A stretch of DNA of 64,000 nucleotides from Casuarina equisetifolia (taxonomy: Eukaryota; Streptophyta; Magnoliopsida; Fagales; Casuarinaceae), in the NCBI GenBank assembly GCA_028551475.1, contig CM052356.1, forward strand, positions 5,156,001 through 5,220,000, written 5' to 3'. Shown here piece after piece: positions 49,335 to 62,029 of this stretch. A program made the translations under genes and the position numbers. The number at the start of each line of letters is the position of its first letter. The stretch's first letter is position 1. Below the pieces are notes generated by a model. That model made no database searches. It was not told the origin of the DNA and saw only the letters and a program-made list of their open reading frames with translations.

Positions 49335-52300
49335 CTATTGCTCACTGTCGTTGGTCCTGCGATATGGCATGTATCTCTTGTCCTTTGCAGCATTATTCCT
49401 TCTTCTCTTCTCAATGAAGGCATCAAGCTTGCCAGATGCCTAAGCAAGTTTATTAAAGAAACGAAACTTTGTTAGCAAACTTTAATCGTTTACATCACAA
49501 CCAAAGTGGGGCATATCCCTTGGAATATATCCTGCCAAACAAACAACCATTACCTTTAGTTCTTCGTATTTCTCCATAAGCCTTTGCTTCCGGAGGGCAC
49601 CTGCAAAAACCATAACTTAGTCAATGGCTAGCTCATCCATTCATTTGTTTCTACTCCATCAGCAAAGCATCATCGAAGTGCTAATATGATGACAATGACA
49701 ATTGATCCGATTTATGCATTACAATGGATGTATGTGAAGTGCGATGCAACTTAAAAATACTTGAGCATAACCAAACAAGGGAAAACATATTTCTACCATT
49801 GCATACTGTAAGATTCATTGCTTTGGAAAACAGAACTTGTTCGTTTGTCACATCTTCATCGTTATCCCCAAAGCATCAATAGACATAAGTTTACTGCAAC
49901 AAACTAATCCTCCCCACCAGATCCCCACAATCACCATTAATATACAGGCAGAGCCCCACAACACCTTTATATCAGCATCACAATACTCTACAATCCCACG
50001 CTCATATGTATTTTCAACACGAGTGTTCAAATTTCCTAGAGTCAGAACTTTGATTCAGAAAACTTCAATTTTCAACATAAGGCAATGGTTTATAACTAGT
50101 ACTAAGCCCCATGTAATCCAAAATTAGGGCTCGCCTCTAGTTAAATTCCTGATTTCCACAGGCATATGGTCCTCTAAGAACAAGATAGGACAAGGAGTCA
50201 TCACTTCAAAATTTATATGCATAGTTTGCTTTACTCCAGATGGGACACTTTCCCCAAGCATGGACAAATGGTGCCACAAAGAAAGAGAGATGGAGGCGTA
50301 TAACATTACTTTTTGACAGATAAAATGGCTGTTTCCCTTTCTTTGCTGCTTCTCTTTCTTTCTTCTTGTGCTCAGCTAGAATTGCATCCTCAGTTCGCTT
50401 ACTTGACTCAGATTTTAACTGCTTGTCCTGAGAAGTTTTCCCACAGGAAGAAAATCATACTCACAGATTGGCATCTCCAGAGGGGGAGGGGGTTGGGAAA
50501 TGCAGAGGAATATACGACATTGTAAAAAAACTGATCAGAAAGAGTGTTACATATCTCTCCTAAAAGAAGAATACTTACAATCCAAGATAAGTGACTTTTT
50601 AATTCAGTAATGACTTCTGGATCCTTCGATTTTGCTAATTTCTTCCGTAGTTTCTGTTCCATCCAAAATAGGGTTTACAGAAGAGAAAACAATAGAAGGA
50701 GAACGAAGTGAAAAAAGAAAAAAGTAAAAAAGTTCATAAATTTCAAAGCTTACCTCTCTTTCCGCAGGAAGATTACCCCTCTTCAGCAGGTGACCAACAG
50801 TAACAAAATTGATAAGTAAATTCTAAGAGACAAATATTTAGAATACTAATGACATGGTGAGACAAAGAGTGGGCCAATGGCCTTTAGGGCAAATGGCCCT
50901 CTGCCACCCAAGTGAATGGGATCGTAGGGGACATAATGGATTCAAGCGGTGTCAAGTTTGTAAGCTACTTACCAATAAAATAAAAGGTTCCATGAACAAC
51001 TAGAATCAGTATTACACTTCTTTCTAAAAGGGCAGGCACTTACCATCCATGATATGCTGCTTTTAAACCTATTGACAGCTTCTGGATCCTGGGATTTTTC
51101 TAATTTCTTTTGTTCGCTCTGTTATATCCAGAACAAAATGCACAAACTATAAGTCAACAAACAAGTAGAATAAAATTAAACATAGGATTTCTTACTCCGT
51201 ATATTTAACAGATTACCTCTATCATCTTAGGATCATATTTCTTAAATAGGAAATTATATTTGCTCTTAAACCTGCAAGACATAATAGACATCTTATTGAT
51301 ATGAAAAAAATCATAAAGAAACACAGATAAAGGCTAAGGGAACCAGAATTTTTTTCAAAAGCTCAGTGCTGGAAAGAAAAATCCACACATAGATGATCCA
51401 CAATATCTATAGCTGGCTGTCACTGAAACCTCACAACAGATAGTTTTTTACTAGAAACAAAAAAAGATGAAAGAATTTAAAGAGACTACAGACAGAATCA
51501 CACACACAGACATGAATATATATAACTATAATCTGTTGTAGAAACTACATTAGAAGCACTAATTAGTGCATGCTTGGAAAATGTAAAAAATATACTCTTT
51601 GGTAGAATATGAATCAAGATTCAAACAACTGAAGAGATAACATAACATTATCATTTGAAGAAGCCATGAACAGAATATCAAATTTTACTGTCCTGAAAAC
51701 TTCCTCTCACTGATTATTATAGCAGTGAAAGTCAAAATAAAATAGATTCAAGGTAGCTTTACGAAATTTGGGCAGGCTCACAAAGAACAAAAAAAGAAAA
51801 GAAAAAAAAAGGATAATAGTCCAGAATATGGCCAATTGCATGAATATCAAGAAAAGTAACTGAGATCATGTACTTGACAAAAAATCCATCAGAACACACA
51901 GAAGAGGGAGAGAGAAGCAGACTCACTGCTTTTCATCAAATGTGCCGCATAAAGATTCAAAACGTGGGTCACGGACAACCTGAGCATTACAAAATATCAA
52001 TGTCATCTCTCATGCAACAATACTAAAGAACTCATAGAAAAAGAACTGCCAAGGTTGCTGTGAATTTTTTAAATGGTAAGTGACACAAGCGCTCAGTGTT
52101 ATCCTGAGGATACAACCTCACTCTCCACTGTGATCTGATAAGGAAAGGAAGCATCATTTGAGCAAGAAGTCAAATTGAAACTACTACTAAATACGGAATA
52201 GAGAAATAACTACTGACATTACCAAATAAGAGTTACTGGCTGAACAATGTTTTGTTGAAACGAGATGTGATTACCATCTCATATTCTAAGAAAACAAAAC

Positions 52301-53516
52301 TCAACCAGTTTAATCATGGCAACAGAGGCTAGAAGATTCTTTTTTAGAAACAAAACCGAGTGAAATATGCATCTCTATGAACTGAGCAAACTATTTTGCA
52401 ACAAGAATCATAGAATAAAAATCCAAGAGCAATGCAACCTATTGACTCTTACTTGTTTAAGAAGACAAAATCGAGGCTAATCATAGAGCACTAGCAGAGC
52501 TCCATGCCTGTTACTGTTAGCAAAATTTTTTCATTGATGCAATTATTCCAAAAGGAGAACTACTAAGATCACCAAAAATAATTTATTCCATTCAATTAAA
52601 ATTTTAATCTAAATTTGTTTCTTTAAACAATATTCTCATTGATAAAAAATTTAAAGAACTGTTCGCTACTCAGATTTCACAAGTGGAACACATGAAACCC
52701 AAACCTTAAGCAACAAAGCCGTTGCCTACTAATAAAAACTAAACTTATCCACCATCACTCTCCAGCGAGTCTTGGCAACAAAACATATAATAAACACTAA
52801 ATCAAAGAGATATCAGTTTCATAAAACCCGTAAACTACAAAGCAAAGAGAATCTAAGTCATTCAGTTCAAACACAAAAACAAATACACAAAGACTTGACA
52901 CTACCCGAGCAATATCTTCCACAGAACAACCTACTCTAAAAGTATTCATAAGAACAAAAATAGCTCAATCCAACTCACCTTCTTGGGAGCTTGAATAACC
53001 TCTCTAAGCCTACTCACCGGCTTCTTGCAGCTCACTTCCATTGGCCTGCCCCAAATCCCACAAAATCAGTAACTTCCAACACACTATCCGAAACTAAAAA
53101 AATCAAACAAAGAAAAATTAACAAAACACAAAAGCCACTAATCACCTATTCTTGTTCAACCGTCCAGTCTTTTTTTCCTGACTTGGCTTTTTATACACCG
53201 AATGTGAGCCGTCTGATCGCGCTTTTTGCAATTCTTCGAATGTCACATCAGCCAGTTCCCGCTCTATCTCCTCCTCCTCCTCCTCCTCCTCCTCCTCCTC
53301 CTCCTATTCAAGAATCAGTCCAAGTCTCAAATTTTAACCTTTGTCCACTGAAAGCTTTGCGAAAATTTTCCAATAGCTTAACCTAAACAGAGTCCGTTAA
53401 AAAAAAAAACTAATTCTGATACTCACAGATTCAGAAGAGGACGGTTCGCGTTCATCGTCACTATCCTCGAACTGGATTTTGCTTGAACTTGCAATTGTGT
53501 CGCTCGTTTCCTTCAT
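49335..53516 (-). CDS. RRP36: Ribosomal RNA processing protein 36 homologue (DUF947)
   Basis: Eleven exons (minus): 53516-53427, 53303-53146, 53045-52979, 51979-51927, 51271-51217, 51118-51044, 50780-50754, 50653-50579, 50427-50310, 49600-49554, 49439-49335. They join in frame to 289 residues. An acidic N-terminus with twelve consecutive Glu is followed by ELADVTFEELQKARSDGS, KKPVSRLREVIQAPKK, VVRDPRFESLCGTFDEKQFK, YNFLF, LPAEREKLRKKL, REAAKKGKQPFYL and the conserved end RRRNNAAKDKRYMPYRR. Family knowledge: RRP36 is a nucleolar component of the 90S pre-ribosome needed for early 18S pre-rRNA cleavages. Exon 6 duplicates exon 8; leaving it out gives 264 residues, nearer the family norm. Exon 7 is a 27-base micro-exon (RGNLPAERE). 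It is transcribed divergently from the LPLAT gene. Confidence 0.92.
53268..53303 (-). repeat. (GAG)12 coding repeat in RRP36 exon 2
   Basis: Twelve consecutive GAG codons encode a poly-glutamate run directly after the exon 2 acceptor. The acceptor AG abuts the repeat, so slippage changes Glu count without shifting frame. Confidence 0.95.
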
Positions 53517-54075
53517 CTCTAAACCGCTAACAATGTATAATCTAGAAGGTTGTGAGGAAAGGACGATCTTACAACGAACCCCCGTCTGGTTCTACTGAGG
53601 TGGCAGAGCAAACTTGGGCTTGAGCGGTTTGGTTGGGGAAAGATGAAAAACCCTAGCCGTTAACCCGGAGAAGGTTTTGCCATGTGGGCAGAGAACGGGT
53701 AGGCTGACTTTGGCGCGTGGACACCAGGCAGTCAGTTTAGCAGCCAGCCGGTTGACAAATCGCTCGTCAATTCCGAAGCTACGTCAAACAAGGGCGATGT
53801 ATCCCACGCGAATTTACAGTGTGTACGGTTCTCGAGATCCGCATCTTTGCAATCCCACTGGCCAATCAGGTTACTGAAAGGATAGGCCGCAAGGGTGTAA
53901 TGGTAATTTAGCTCGGAGATGAAAGGGTGTTGAGGTAAATTTGCGTTGCCGTGTAGGCAAATCGGAGACGAATAGATTATAACGTCTCGCAGCTCTGAAA
54001 TCGATAAGGAGGAGAGAGAACCCCGTGAGGGCGAGTCAGACTCGAACCAGAGTGACCCGATTTGGATTGGTAGTC
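53517..54075. promoter_or_regulatory. Shared divergent promoter of RRP36 and LPLAT
   Basis: 559 bases separate the two start codons. It has a telo-box AAACCCTA at 53,648-53,655 and site II-type TGGGCT at about 53,615-53,620, plus TGGGCA near 53,683. Telo-box plus site II is the usual signature of plant ribosome-biogenesis and ribosomal-protein promoters, which fits RRP36. No clear TATA box was seen. Confidence 0.65.
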
Positions 54076-57000
54076 ATGGGGCTGGACATGGATGCCATGG
54101 CGGCGGCGATAGGAATCTCAGTGCCGGTGCTTCGGTTCCTGCTATGCTTCGTGGCGACCATACCCGTGAGCTTTCTGTGGCGGTTCGTCCCGGGTCGATT
54201 TGGCAAGCATCTGTACGCGGCGGGCACGGGCGCTCTGCTCTCCTACCTTTCGTTTGGGTTCTCTTCCAATCTGCATTTCTTGATCCCCATGTTTTTGGGT
54301 TATGCTTCGATGGTCCTGTTTCGCTCCCACTGTGGGATCATCACCTTCTTCTTGGGATTCGGCTATCTCATTGGCTGGTACTTTTTCCTTCATTGAATTT
54401 CTCGTCTTTAGTGTGAAATTTGTACTTTCTTACTGTAATTTGGTACCTTTGTGCAGTTGAACGTGTGAAGCATCGGTTAGTAATGTTTGCATGCATTGTT
54501 GGTAAATTTTAGTGTAAAGTTGTGATTGATACTTGATTCGAGGAATCGTTTGCTATGATTACTACTCAGTTGAGTCGTGAATTGCTTGGAATTTTTTTTC
54601 TTCAAGTTCAATGGTAGTTTTCTGTTGGTTTTAGCTTGCTGGTTAGACGTAGTTGTCTGTTGTACTAGAATTCCAGAAATAAAGATTTGGATTTTCTTGT
54701 TTTCTCTGGCCTTTTATTAATCAGTGACTTTTAAGTTTCCACGACCGAACAAAAGCCAATGGAAACAAAAGGGAAACGTTAGATTTTATACATAAGGTCT
54801 TTGTCAGGTTTTAATATAAGGAAATTAATTTTCCTACACTGAGTTCGTCGAATGATTTTATTATTATTATTATTATTTTTTGGTGGTGTGTTTGAGCCGA
54901 AATAAAAGCTCAAAAATTGATAGATTTTAATTTGTGCAAACAAAGTCACGTCTTTTCTGTAGATTGCAACTGAAAGATGTAGAAAGTTTGAGAAATCTGT
55001 CCGTAGCTCAGTAGAAATGCAACAAATTTCATGCTTGCATCTCATATTTGTTGCCTAATTTGTTGGATCTCGTGGTTAACTTGCAATCATGGAAGCCATG
55101 AGTGGTATAGTTTTGAGCCCAAATAGAAGATTTGCATGTATGTTCAAATAGAAGATTTTGTGTTTTTGCAAATTTATTTAGATGCAGGTACAAATTTCGT
55201 TTCTTTTGATTGATGTTAGATAACAAAGTTATATTTTCCGTGCATTCGAGTCTACATGCTGGGCACTTTTATTATCTATCTGCTGCACTTATTAATTTTT
55301 CTTTGTTTTGTCATGATTGATCTGAACTTCAAACAGTTGCTGTAGAGTATTAAAAAAATTTCCATGCATATATGTCTTATACAAAATTCTGGAAGTTAAG
55401 TTTTTATTTTGAATTCTTGACTGTTTGTATCAATGTGTAGCCATGTGTATTACATGAGTGGAGATGCATGGAAGGAAGGAGGTATTGATGCCACTGGTAA
55501 GCACAATATCAGCCTTTGTCCCTGTCTTGCATTTTCTACCATCAAGGTGAAAAGATGATAAGCTATGTGCTGTTCACGTTTATATTACTTGGCTAAGTGT
55601 CATTTGAAGCATTCCTTTTATGATAAATTTGACAGCTAAGTGATCGGTTCCTTTACCTGGTTTCTTGAATGTCTCTCAATGTCATCCTTTATTTTCTGCT
55701 TCTTTTTCCCATGTTGTAATGAACATCACCATCTTCTGCCGAAAATGAGATGTTTTCTTATTTCTTTCCCAAATTTCTTTTTTTTTTTGTGGTTGTTAAA
55801 AGAAAACAGCTTCTTGACTGCGCAAGTGTGGATCTGTATACTATGCAGTGTTTGATTTTTTTTTTTTTTAATAATTTGCATAAGAACTCATCTCTTGCTC
55901 ATATATGCCTCTTAATCAAGAATTTCCTTCTAATATTTAGGAGCGCTGATGGTCTTAACACTGAAAGTCATTTCCTGTGCTATCAATTACAATGATGGAC
56001 TACTAAAAGAGGAAGACTTACGTGAGGCACAGAAGAAAAATCGGTTGACTGAATTGCCCTCACTGATTGAGTACTGTGGTTACTGCCTCAGCTGTGGTAG
56101 TCATTTTGCTGGTCCAGTTTATGAAATGAAAGATTATCTTGACTGGACCGCAGGACAGGGGGTGGGTCATCTTATGTTCATGATTTGTGCCTCTGTATTC
56201 ATTGTTTAGTGGGAATAATTACTCTTAGCTTTTTTCCACTCTTTCATGTTTTCTTTTCTCATTTTTCTAACTTTTTGCAGATTTGGAGCCATTCAGAGAA
56301 AGGACTGTCACCATCACCATATGGAGCTACAGTCCGAGCCTTTCTTCAAGCTGCTTTATGCATGGCCCTGTATCTGTACCTGGTACCTCAGTTTCCTTTG
56401 TCCCGGTTTACTGATCCTGTATACCAAGAATATGGATTCTGGAAACGGTTGGGTTACCAGTTCATGGCTGGCTTTACAGCACGCTGGAAGTATTACTTCA
56501 TCTGGTCAATTTCAGAGGCTGCAATCATTATTTCAGGCCTGGGTTTCAGTGGGTGGACAGAATCTTCTCCACCAAAGCCATGCTGGGACCGTGCCAAAAA
56601 TGTTGACATTCTAGGTGTTGAATTGGCAAAGAGTGCAGTCGAGTTGCCACTTGTGTGGAATATACAAGTCAGCACCTGGCTTCGTCATTGTGAGTTTCTC
56701 TATATCTGATAGCTCGATGTCTTGCACCATGCAATCTTATTACAATAAGTTCCTGAATGCTAAAATGGCGGACTTTGTTTTTTCCAAAATCAGCCTCTAG
56801 ACCTTGTTATCCCGAACATCAAAGATGGCTATTTAAAGTGACTATCTAAATTTTTTGTGCTTCTGCAGATGTTTATGACAGACTTGTTCAGAAAGGAAAG
56901 AAGCCTGGTTTCTTCCAGTTGCTGGCTACACAGACTGTCAGTGCTGTCTGGCATGTAAGTATAATACATTCTTGTGCTATCTCGATTCCCCTTAAGAATC

Positions 57001-58205
57001 TGTTATTTCATGGCCCTATTTATGCCATTGTTTCTGGGGTTTCTCTACTTTAAAATCATTGCTTTCGTATCTGGTGGTATTTGGCATTTAATATTTGTGC
57101 TAGTGTTTTTGATTTTAAACAACTTGATGTCCTGGTCTGTTGATACATTTCTTTTCGATGTTCTGGTTATCACAAAGGCTTTTCACCTTCCCAAGTCTCA
57201 GCATTTGCAGTCTATATCAGAGAATTAGCATCATATAGCAATGTTGCTTTGTCTCTGCCACCTACCATCTAACAGCTTTCTTTGATTGAGGGGTACTGTG
57301 ATGGCTAAACTTGCTTTGACCATATTATTGCTAATTAACATAACTCTGCAACAATGTTCGGGTGAATGGTTACAAATAATGCCACAAACTTGTTCGGGTA
57401 GCTCTGGAACTGGTTTTTGCCCCCTTGTAGGATTCACTTTTTCCTCAATATTGTGACATCCTATTTTGCTGTTTTATGGTTTTCCTTCTACCCCGTCAAG
57501 AAAAATGTAATTTCATTTCTTTTCAAAGATTTCTTTTTCTATGATCAGTTTGCTATCCCATGTTCATTAAAGAAAATGGGAATCTTTTTTCACGTTTAAT
57601 TTCAATCTCTATACCAACTTACCTCTTCTTTTCCTTCTTGTCTCCGCAAATTACAGGGATTATATCCTGGGTACATCATCTTCTTTGTTCAGTCAGCATT
57701 GATGATTGCTGGTTCAAGAGGTAATGACCAATCCTCCCTTATTCCCATTATGTTGCTGGTATAATTACCTAATTCTTTCGTTGTCTTGACAATTTTGTTG
57801 CTCTCCAAGCAGTCATTTATAGATGGCAACAGGCTTTACCTCCAACTATGGGTCTGGTGAAGAAGATTCTGGTGTTTTTGAACTTTTCTTACACAGTTTT
57901 GGTTCTGAACTACTCCTGTGTTGGTTTCATGGTCAGTCTTCTCTCTCTCTCTCTCTCTCACATGCACACACACACAACACACAACACGCGCGCACACATA
58001 CACACAAACAACAGCCACTTAATCAATCTCTTGGGCTCAGCTCATAATTCTTGCATTTTGACAGGTTCTAAGCCTTCACGAAACACTTGCCTCATATGGG
58101 AGCGTATATTACATTGGAACCATTATTCCAATTCTGTTGATCCAGCTTGGTTACATCATTAGACCTGCAAAGCCTGTGAGATCCAAAGCTCGGAAAGAAC
58201 AGTGA
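54076..58205 (+). CDS. LPLAT1/LPLAT2-like: MBOAT lysophospholipid acyltransferase (LPLAT1/2, LPCAT type)
   Basis: Eight exons, 54076-54377, 55441-55496, 55941-56161, 56281-56689, 56869-56954, 57657-57720, 57813-57931, 58065-58205, join in frame to 465 residues (Arabidopsis LPLAT1 is about 462). It is a multi-pass ER membrane enzyme that re-acylates lysophosphatidylcholine and related lysophospholipids with acyl-CoA (Lands cycle), moving acyl groups on and off PC. Motifs: LRFLLCFVATIPVSFLWRF, YLSFGFSSNLHFL, MSGDAWKEGGIDATGALMVL, ISCAINYNDG, YCLSCGSHFAGPVYE, GFTARWKYYFIWSISEA, the WNIQVSTWLRHYVY motif (Asn near 320) and the catalytic-type His in VSAVWHGLYPG (near 358). The C-terminal tail is basic (RSKARKEQ). 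The start was chosen because GLDMDAMAAAIGIS aligns with the family N-terminus and no better upstream ATG exists. Confidence 0.96.
57937..58010. repeat. Compound (TC)n-(CA)n microsatellite in LPLAT intron 7
   Basis: A TC run at 57,937-57,959 is followed directly by interrupted CA repeats with short CGCG inserts. It lies in the intron between exons 7 and 8. Confidence 0.9.
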
Positions 58206-60856
58206 GGTAGAAAATACATTTTCCTCTTTGGAGCATTCAGATGAGTGTAGGAGAATGGAAGGCCACTGCTTTCCTTGGTTTCCTTTCAACCTTGTCACAT
58301 CTGTAACACCTGTTTTCAGCTGTGGAACAGTTGAGCCTGTTAACATTTGGTCACTATTAGGCTTTTGCCTCGAATTGTTGAATTAGATACAGTTGGGTTT
58401 TTGCTCAAAATTTGTGAGTAAGTTTAGAAATGACACTACGTTTTAGAATATAAAAAAATCAGTGGCACTAAAAAGTCTTTTAAAATAAAAAATAAAAAAG
58501 TTTGGAAGAAAAAGGATTACTGGATGTGGATCCATGGGAGGCAGCTATAATTAAAATACCAAATATTAATTAACAAATAAACGCTTATTTTGATTAAGTA
58601 AGGTTTTCATGTCTCTTGCTATCAAAGTGAAATGGAGTCACGATATAATATAAGAGTTACATATCACCATCTGAATGATGGAGAGAACAATTCTCCATGG
58701 TTTTGGGTTGGTACAAGCGCTGGTGCTAGTCCTATTATCCCTCTGTGTTTTAGCTGCTTTGTTTCACCTGTTAGAGATAATGCAGATAATTAATATCCGA
58801 AACTGCTTAAGGGTTTGTTGGTCTGCGAGTAGGGCAAACAAATGTTCTTACTCTGTTGGGGGACCGAGCATACATGTGGATCATGTTTCGGTTGGATTCA
58901 AAGGAACAAAGTAGTGTGGTTATACTTTTTGGGTTAGATTCCTGCCGCATTAATCGATATAATCCAACAACCAAGCAAAGAATGACCCAAATACAGGACA
59001 TTTTTTATTGCAGGTGACAAGATTTCTTTAAAGTCAATGACCTTCTGGCCAAATTCATTAGTTTTTTGTAAACAACAAATGGGGTTGTACAATAATGTTG
59101 AGAGCAGAAAAATTATTAGGCTGAACAACCAAGTGGTGTCCAAGTGGTGTCTTGTTCTTGCTTCTTCAATTTAAACACCTATTTGTTCTCAAGCAATCAT
59201 TGAAGCTAATGTCATCAAATTATAAGTATGGTTCTCACAAAAAGATTAATACATACCCTCTAGAAAGAGATTGAACAAACTGTTGGATAAGCTTTAGGCC
59301 AAAAATGGCGGTTGGTAAGCTGGCCTTCTGGGTTGATTTATTCTTTCCGACTGACATTCATCTACCAACAAGTGGAAATAAATGTTAGGTAAAAGGAAGT
59401 AAATGTTAGGTATCCAAACCTTAGCATATTCCAAAAGACCAAACCAACAAATTCCTGTGATTTCATGTAAAAAGCATGAAACTGATAAAGTTGTGCTAAT
59501 AAAATTCTCACATGGAAGACTACATCTGATGGAGTTTCCTGCCATAGTTTGGGGATCAAGTGACCTTCAAATCAGGCACTTTCATCAGAGATGTCTGGTA
59601 TTCCTAGAGGTTAAAGGATGACTCATTTATTATTCCATCCACTTTAGTGTATTGTTTCTTTAAGAATATGATGGCAGGGCCGCTCTGAACCAACCATTAG
59701 CCTACCAGACAGATGCCAACTGGCTGTGGATTTTTCAAAGCAGAGCTGGCTTTAACATGTGTTGAGCTTTCCAGTTGGAGAAAATGATAGTCCCATCAGA
59801 TGTCCTTCTTTCTTGCTTTCTTTATTTTATTTTCGGGATTTTGTTTCCTTTCTTTCGGGATTGTCAGCGCCTGCAAGGTAACTCTTTAGAAAAGGGAAGC
59901 CTAGTTGCTCGGAATAAAGTGTTAATGCAAGATTGGAAATATGTTCAGTAGTTATGGCATAAAATTACTTGATAAATTTGTTCAAAATAGTAATTATTTT
60001 ACATTAACAATGTTTTGACTCAAAGCATCTTTCTGTCTGAAAAATTAAAGTAAAAAAAGTTATGTTTTTTCTAATATGTAAGGAAACCTAAATTCAAGTG
60101 CAATACCTCATTTGAGACTAAGCTTTGTAACTTTATCATATCATTCCATCATTTCCATCATTTATTCATTAAGTTGACCAAAAAAATATCCAAGACTGTC
60201 ATTGGTAATTATTCATGTATCACTTAACCTATACATGACGGTGACTATTTGCTGTTGCTGCCATGGCCATCCTTTTCAGTTGAACATTTTCACAATGCTT
60301 GGTGCTTGGCATGCTGTCATTTCCATCTTTACCTTGATATTCCGATGTGGTTTTTAAGATGCCAAGTGTGTCTACTTTGTCTCCTCCTCACGTAATTACA
60401 ACTCCATGTAATCAAGTATACAGAGATTCTTCCCTTCCACTCGCTTTCTTTGCTGGCAATTCCTTTTCTTTTTTATTTTCCTTCCTCTCACTCAATGCTT
60501 TTCTGAGATCTCAACTCTCTCTCTCTTTTTCAATGGCTGTTGGATTTTGAAAACGATTATTTAAAACCTCATGCTCTTATATCACGTAAACAAAGTCTAT
60601 ACTTGCTGGTCATGGGATAGACTAATATTTACCATCCGGAGTTTCCAAGCATGTTCTTCTATCTTATTGTGTGACAACTGGGTTCCATAGCACATCACGT
60701 TGAGGACAACTTTCGACAGGCCTAAGGTGCTTTATTCACTTCTGGGTTTCTTCTACCCCACGAGAAGACCTTGAGGAATCTGTACTTTTGTGGCATTTCT
60801 TGCTCGAGCAGACTTTCATTGGATTGAGTGTTTTGGATTCAGGACCGAGAACGTAG
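58206..60856. other. LPLAT 3' flank, intergenic DNA and BAG promoter
   Basis: No gene is supported. A poly-CT tract near 60,517-60,530 and a TATTTAAAAC element near 60,559-60,568 could belong to the promoter and leader of the BAG gene. Confidence 0.35.
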
Positions 60857-62029
60857 ATGAAACCAGTGAATTCAGAGACCAACAGCATGTTTTCAGGGCC
60901 GACTAGCAATTCTGTCGGTGATGGAGGCGGACCAAGCGCTGCAGACTTGGAAGTTAGACCAGGAGGAATGATGGTGCAGAAGCGGGACACAAATCAGTGC
61001 TCTCAACCAGTTCCGACCATTAGAGTCAGAGTGAAGTATGGCTCTTCATACCATGAAATCCGTATTAGTTCTCAAGCAAGCTTTGGTAATAAGAATTCTG
61101 GATACCTCTTTTCTTCGTATGAACAAGTGTTTGGTTTCAGATTTCGAATGTTCGATAGTAATTGAATTTCTTAATGAAAGTTTATCTTTCAATTGCAGGG
61201 GAATTGAAGAAAATGTTGGCGGAACCTACTGGCTTGTACCCTCTGGATCAGAAGCTGATATTCAAGAACAAGGAGAGGGATTCCAAAGCCTATCTTGATG
61301 CAGCAAGAGTGAAAGACGGCTCAAAGATTGTCCTTGTTGAGGACATTGAAAGTAGAGAAAGAAGGTGCCTTGAGATGCTAAAAAATGCGAAGGTTGAAAA
61401 GGCCTCAAAATCCTTAGCAGAAATCAGTTTAGACGTCGACAAATTTTCTGGGCAGGTAAGTTTCATATAAGAACAATACATTACTTGATTCACAGACGAA
61501 TTGGTCTTTACCTGCAATTTTTTAGGTTACTGCTTTGGAAGCAGCAGCTTCTAGAGATGGGGAAGTCTCGGACACGGAAGTGGATAACTTGACAGAAATG
61601 TTCATGGCCAAATTAGTGAGGCTGGAAGGACTTCTTGTTCAGGGAGAACAAAAATTACAGAGAATGATGCAGGTACTTAGTTTTTTTGTTTCTTGTCCCC
61701 CACCCCCCACCACCATTTAATCTTTAGTAGGTCATTGGCATCGTCTTGTTACTTAAAAAGGCAATCAAGTCAGTAGCTTTTTAATTGCTATCTTGAAGGT
61801 GAGGAGAGTTCAGAACCAGATTGAAACTCTTGATGCATTGAAGTTGAAATATTCCAAAATCCGAAGCCAACAACAGGCACATTCATCCAGAAAAATGCCA
61901 ATTCCAATGCAAAAACAGCAGGCGCAGCTGAGGCAGGGGGACTCTAGAGAAGGCATTCCACAGCTGCGGCAACTTCCAAGGCAATCTGACTCAGTTGTTG
62001 TAACAACAAAGTGGGAAACCTTTGATTAA
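60857..62029 (+). CDS. BAG4-like: BAG-family molecular chaperone regulator (BAG1-4 type) with ubiquitin-like domain
   Basis: Four exons, 60857-61085, 61199-61455, 61526-61672 and 61799-62029, join in frame to 287 residues. After a short N-terminus with EVRPGGMMVQKRD, a ubiquitin-like domain spans about 59-135 (VPTIRVRVKYGSSYHEIRIS, GELKKMLAEPTGLYPLDQKL, GSKIVLVED). A BAG domain follows at about 145-235 (ISLDVDKFSGQVTALE, NLTEMFMAKLVRLEGL, RVQNQIETLDALKLKYSKI). The Gln-rich tail ends VVTTKWETFD, as in this subgroup. Family knowledge: the BAG helices bind the Hsp70 ATPase domain and act as nucleotide-exchange co-chaperones. The Ubl part links to the degradation machinery, and plant BAG1-4 members act in stress and ion-channel quality control. 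BAG4 is the closest impression, not proven. Confidence 0.93.
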
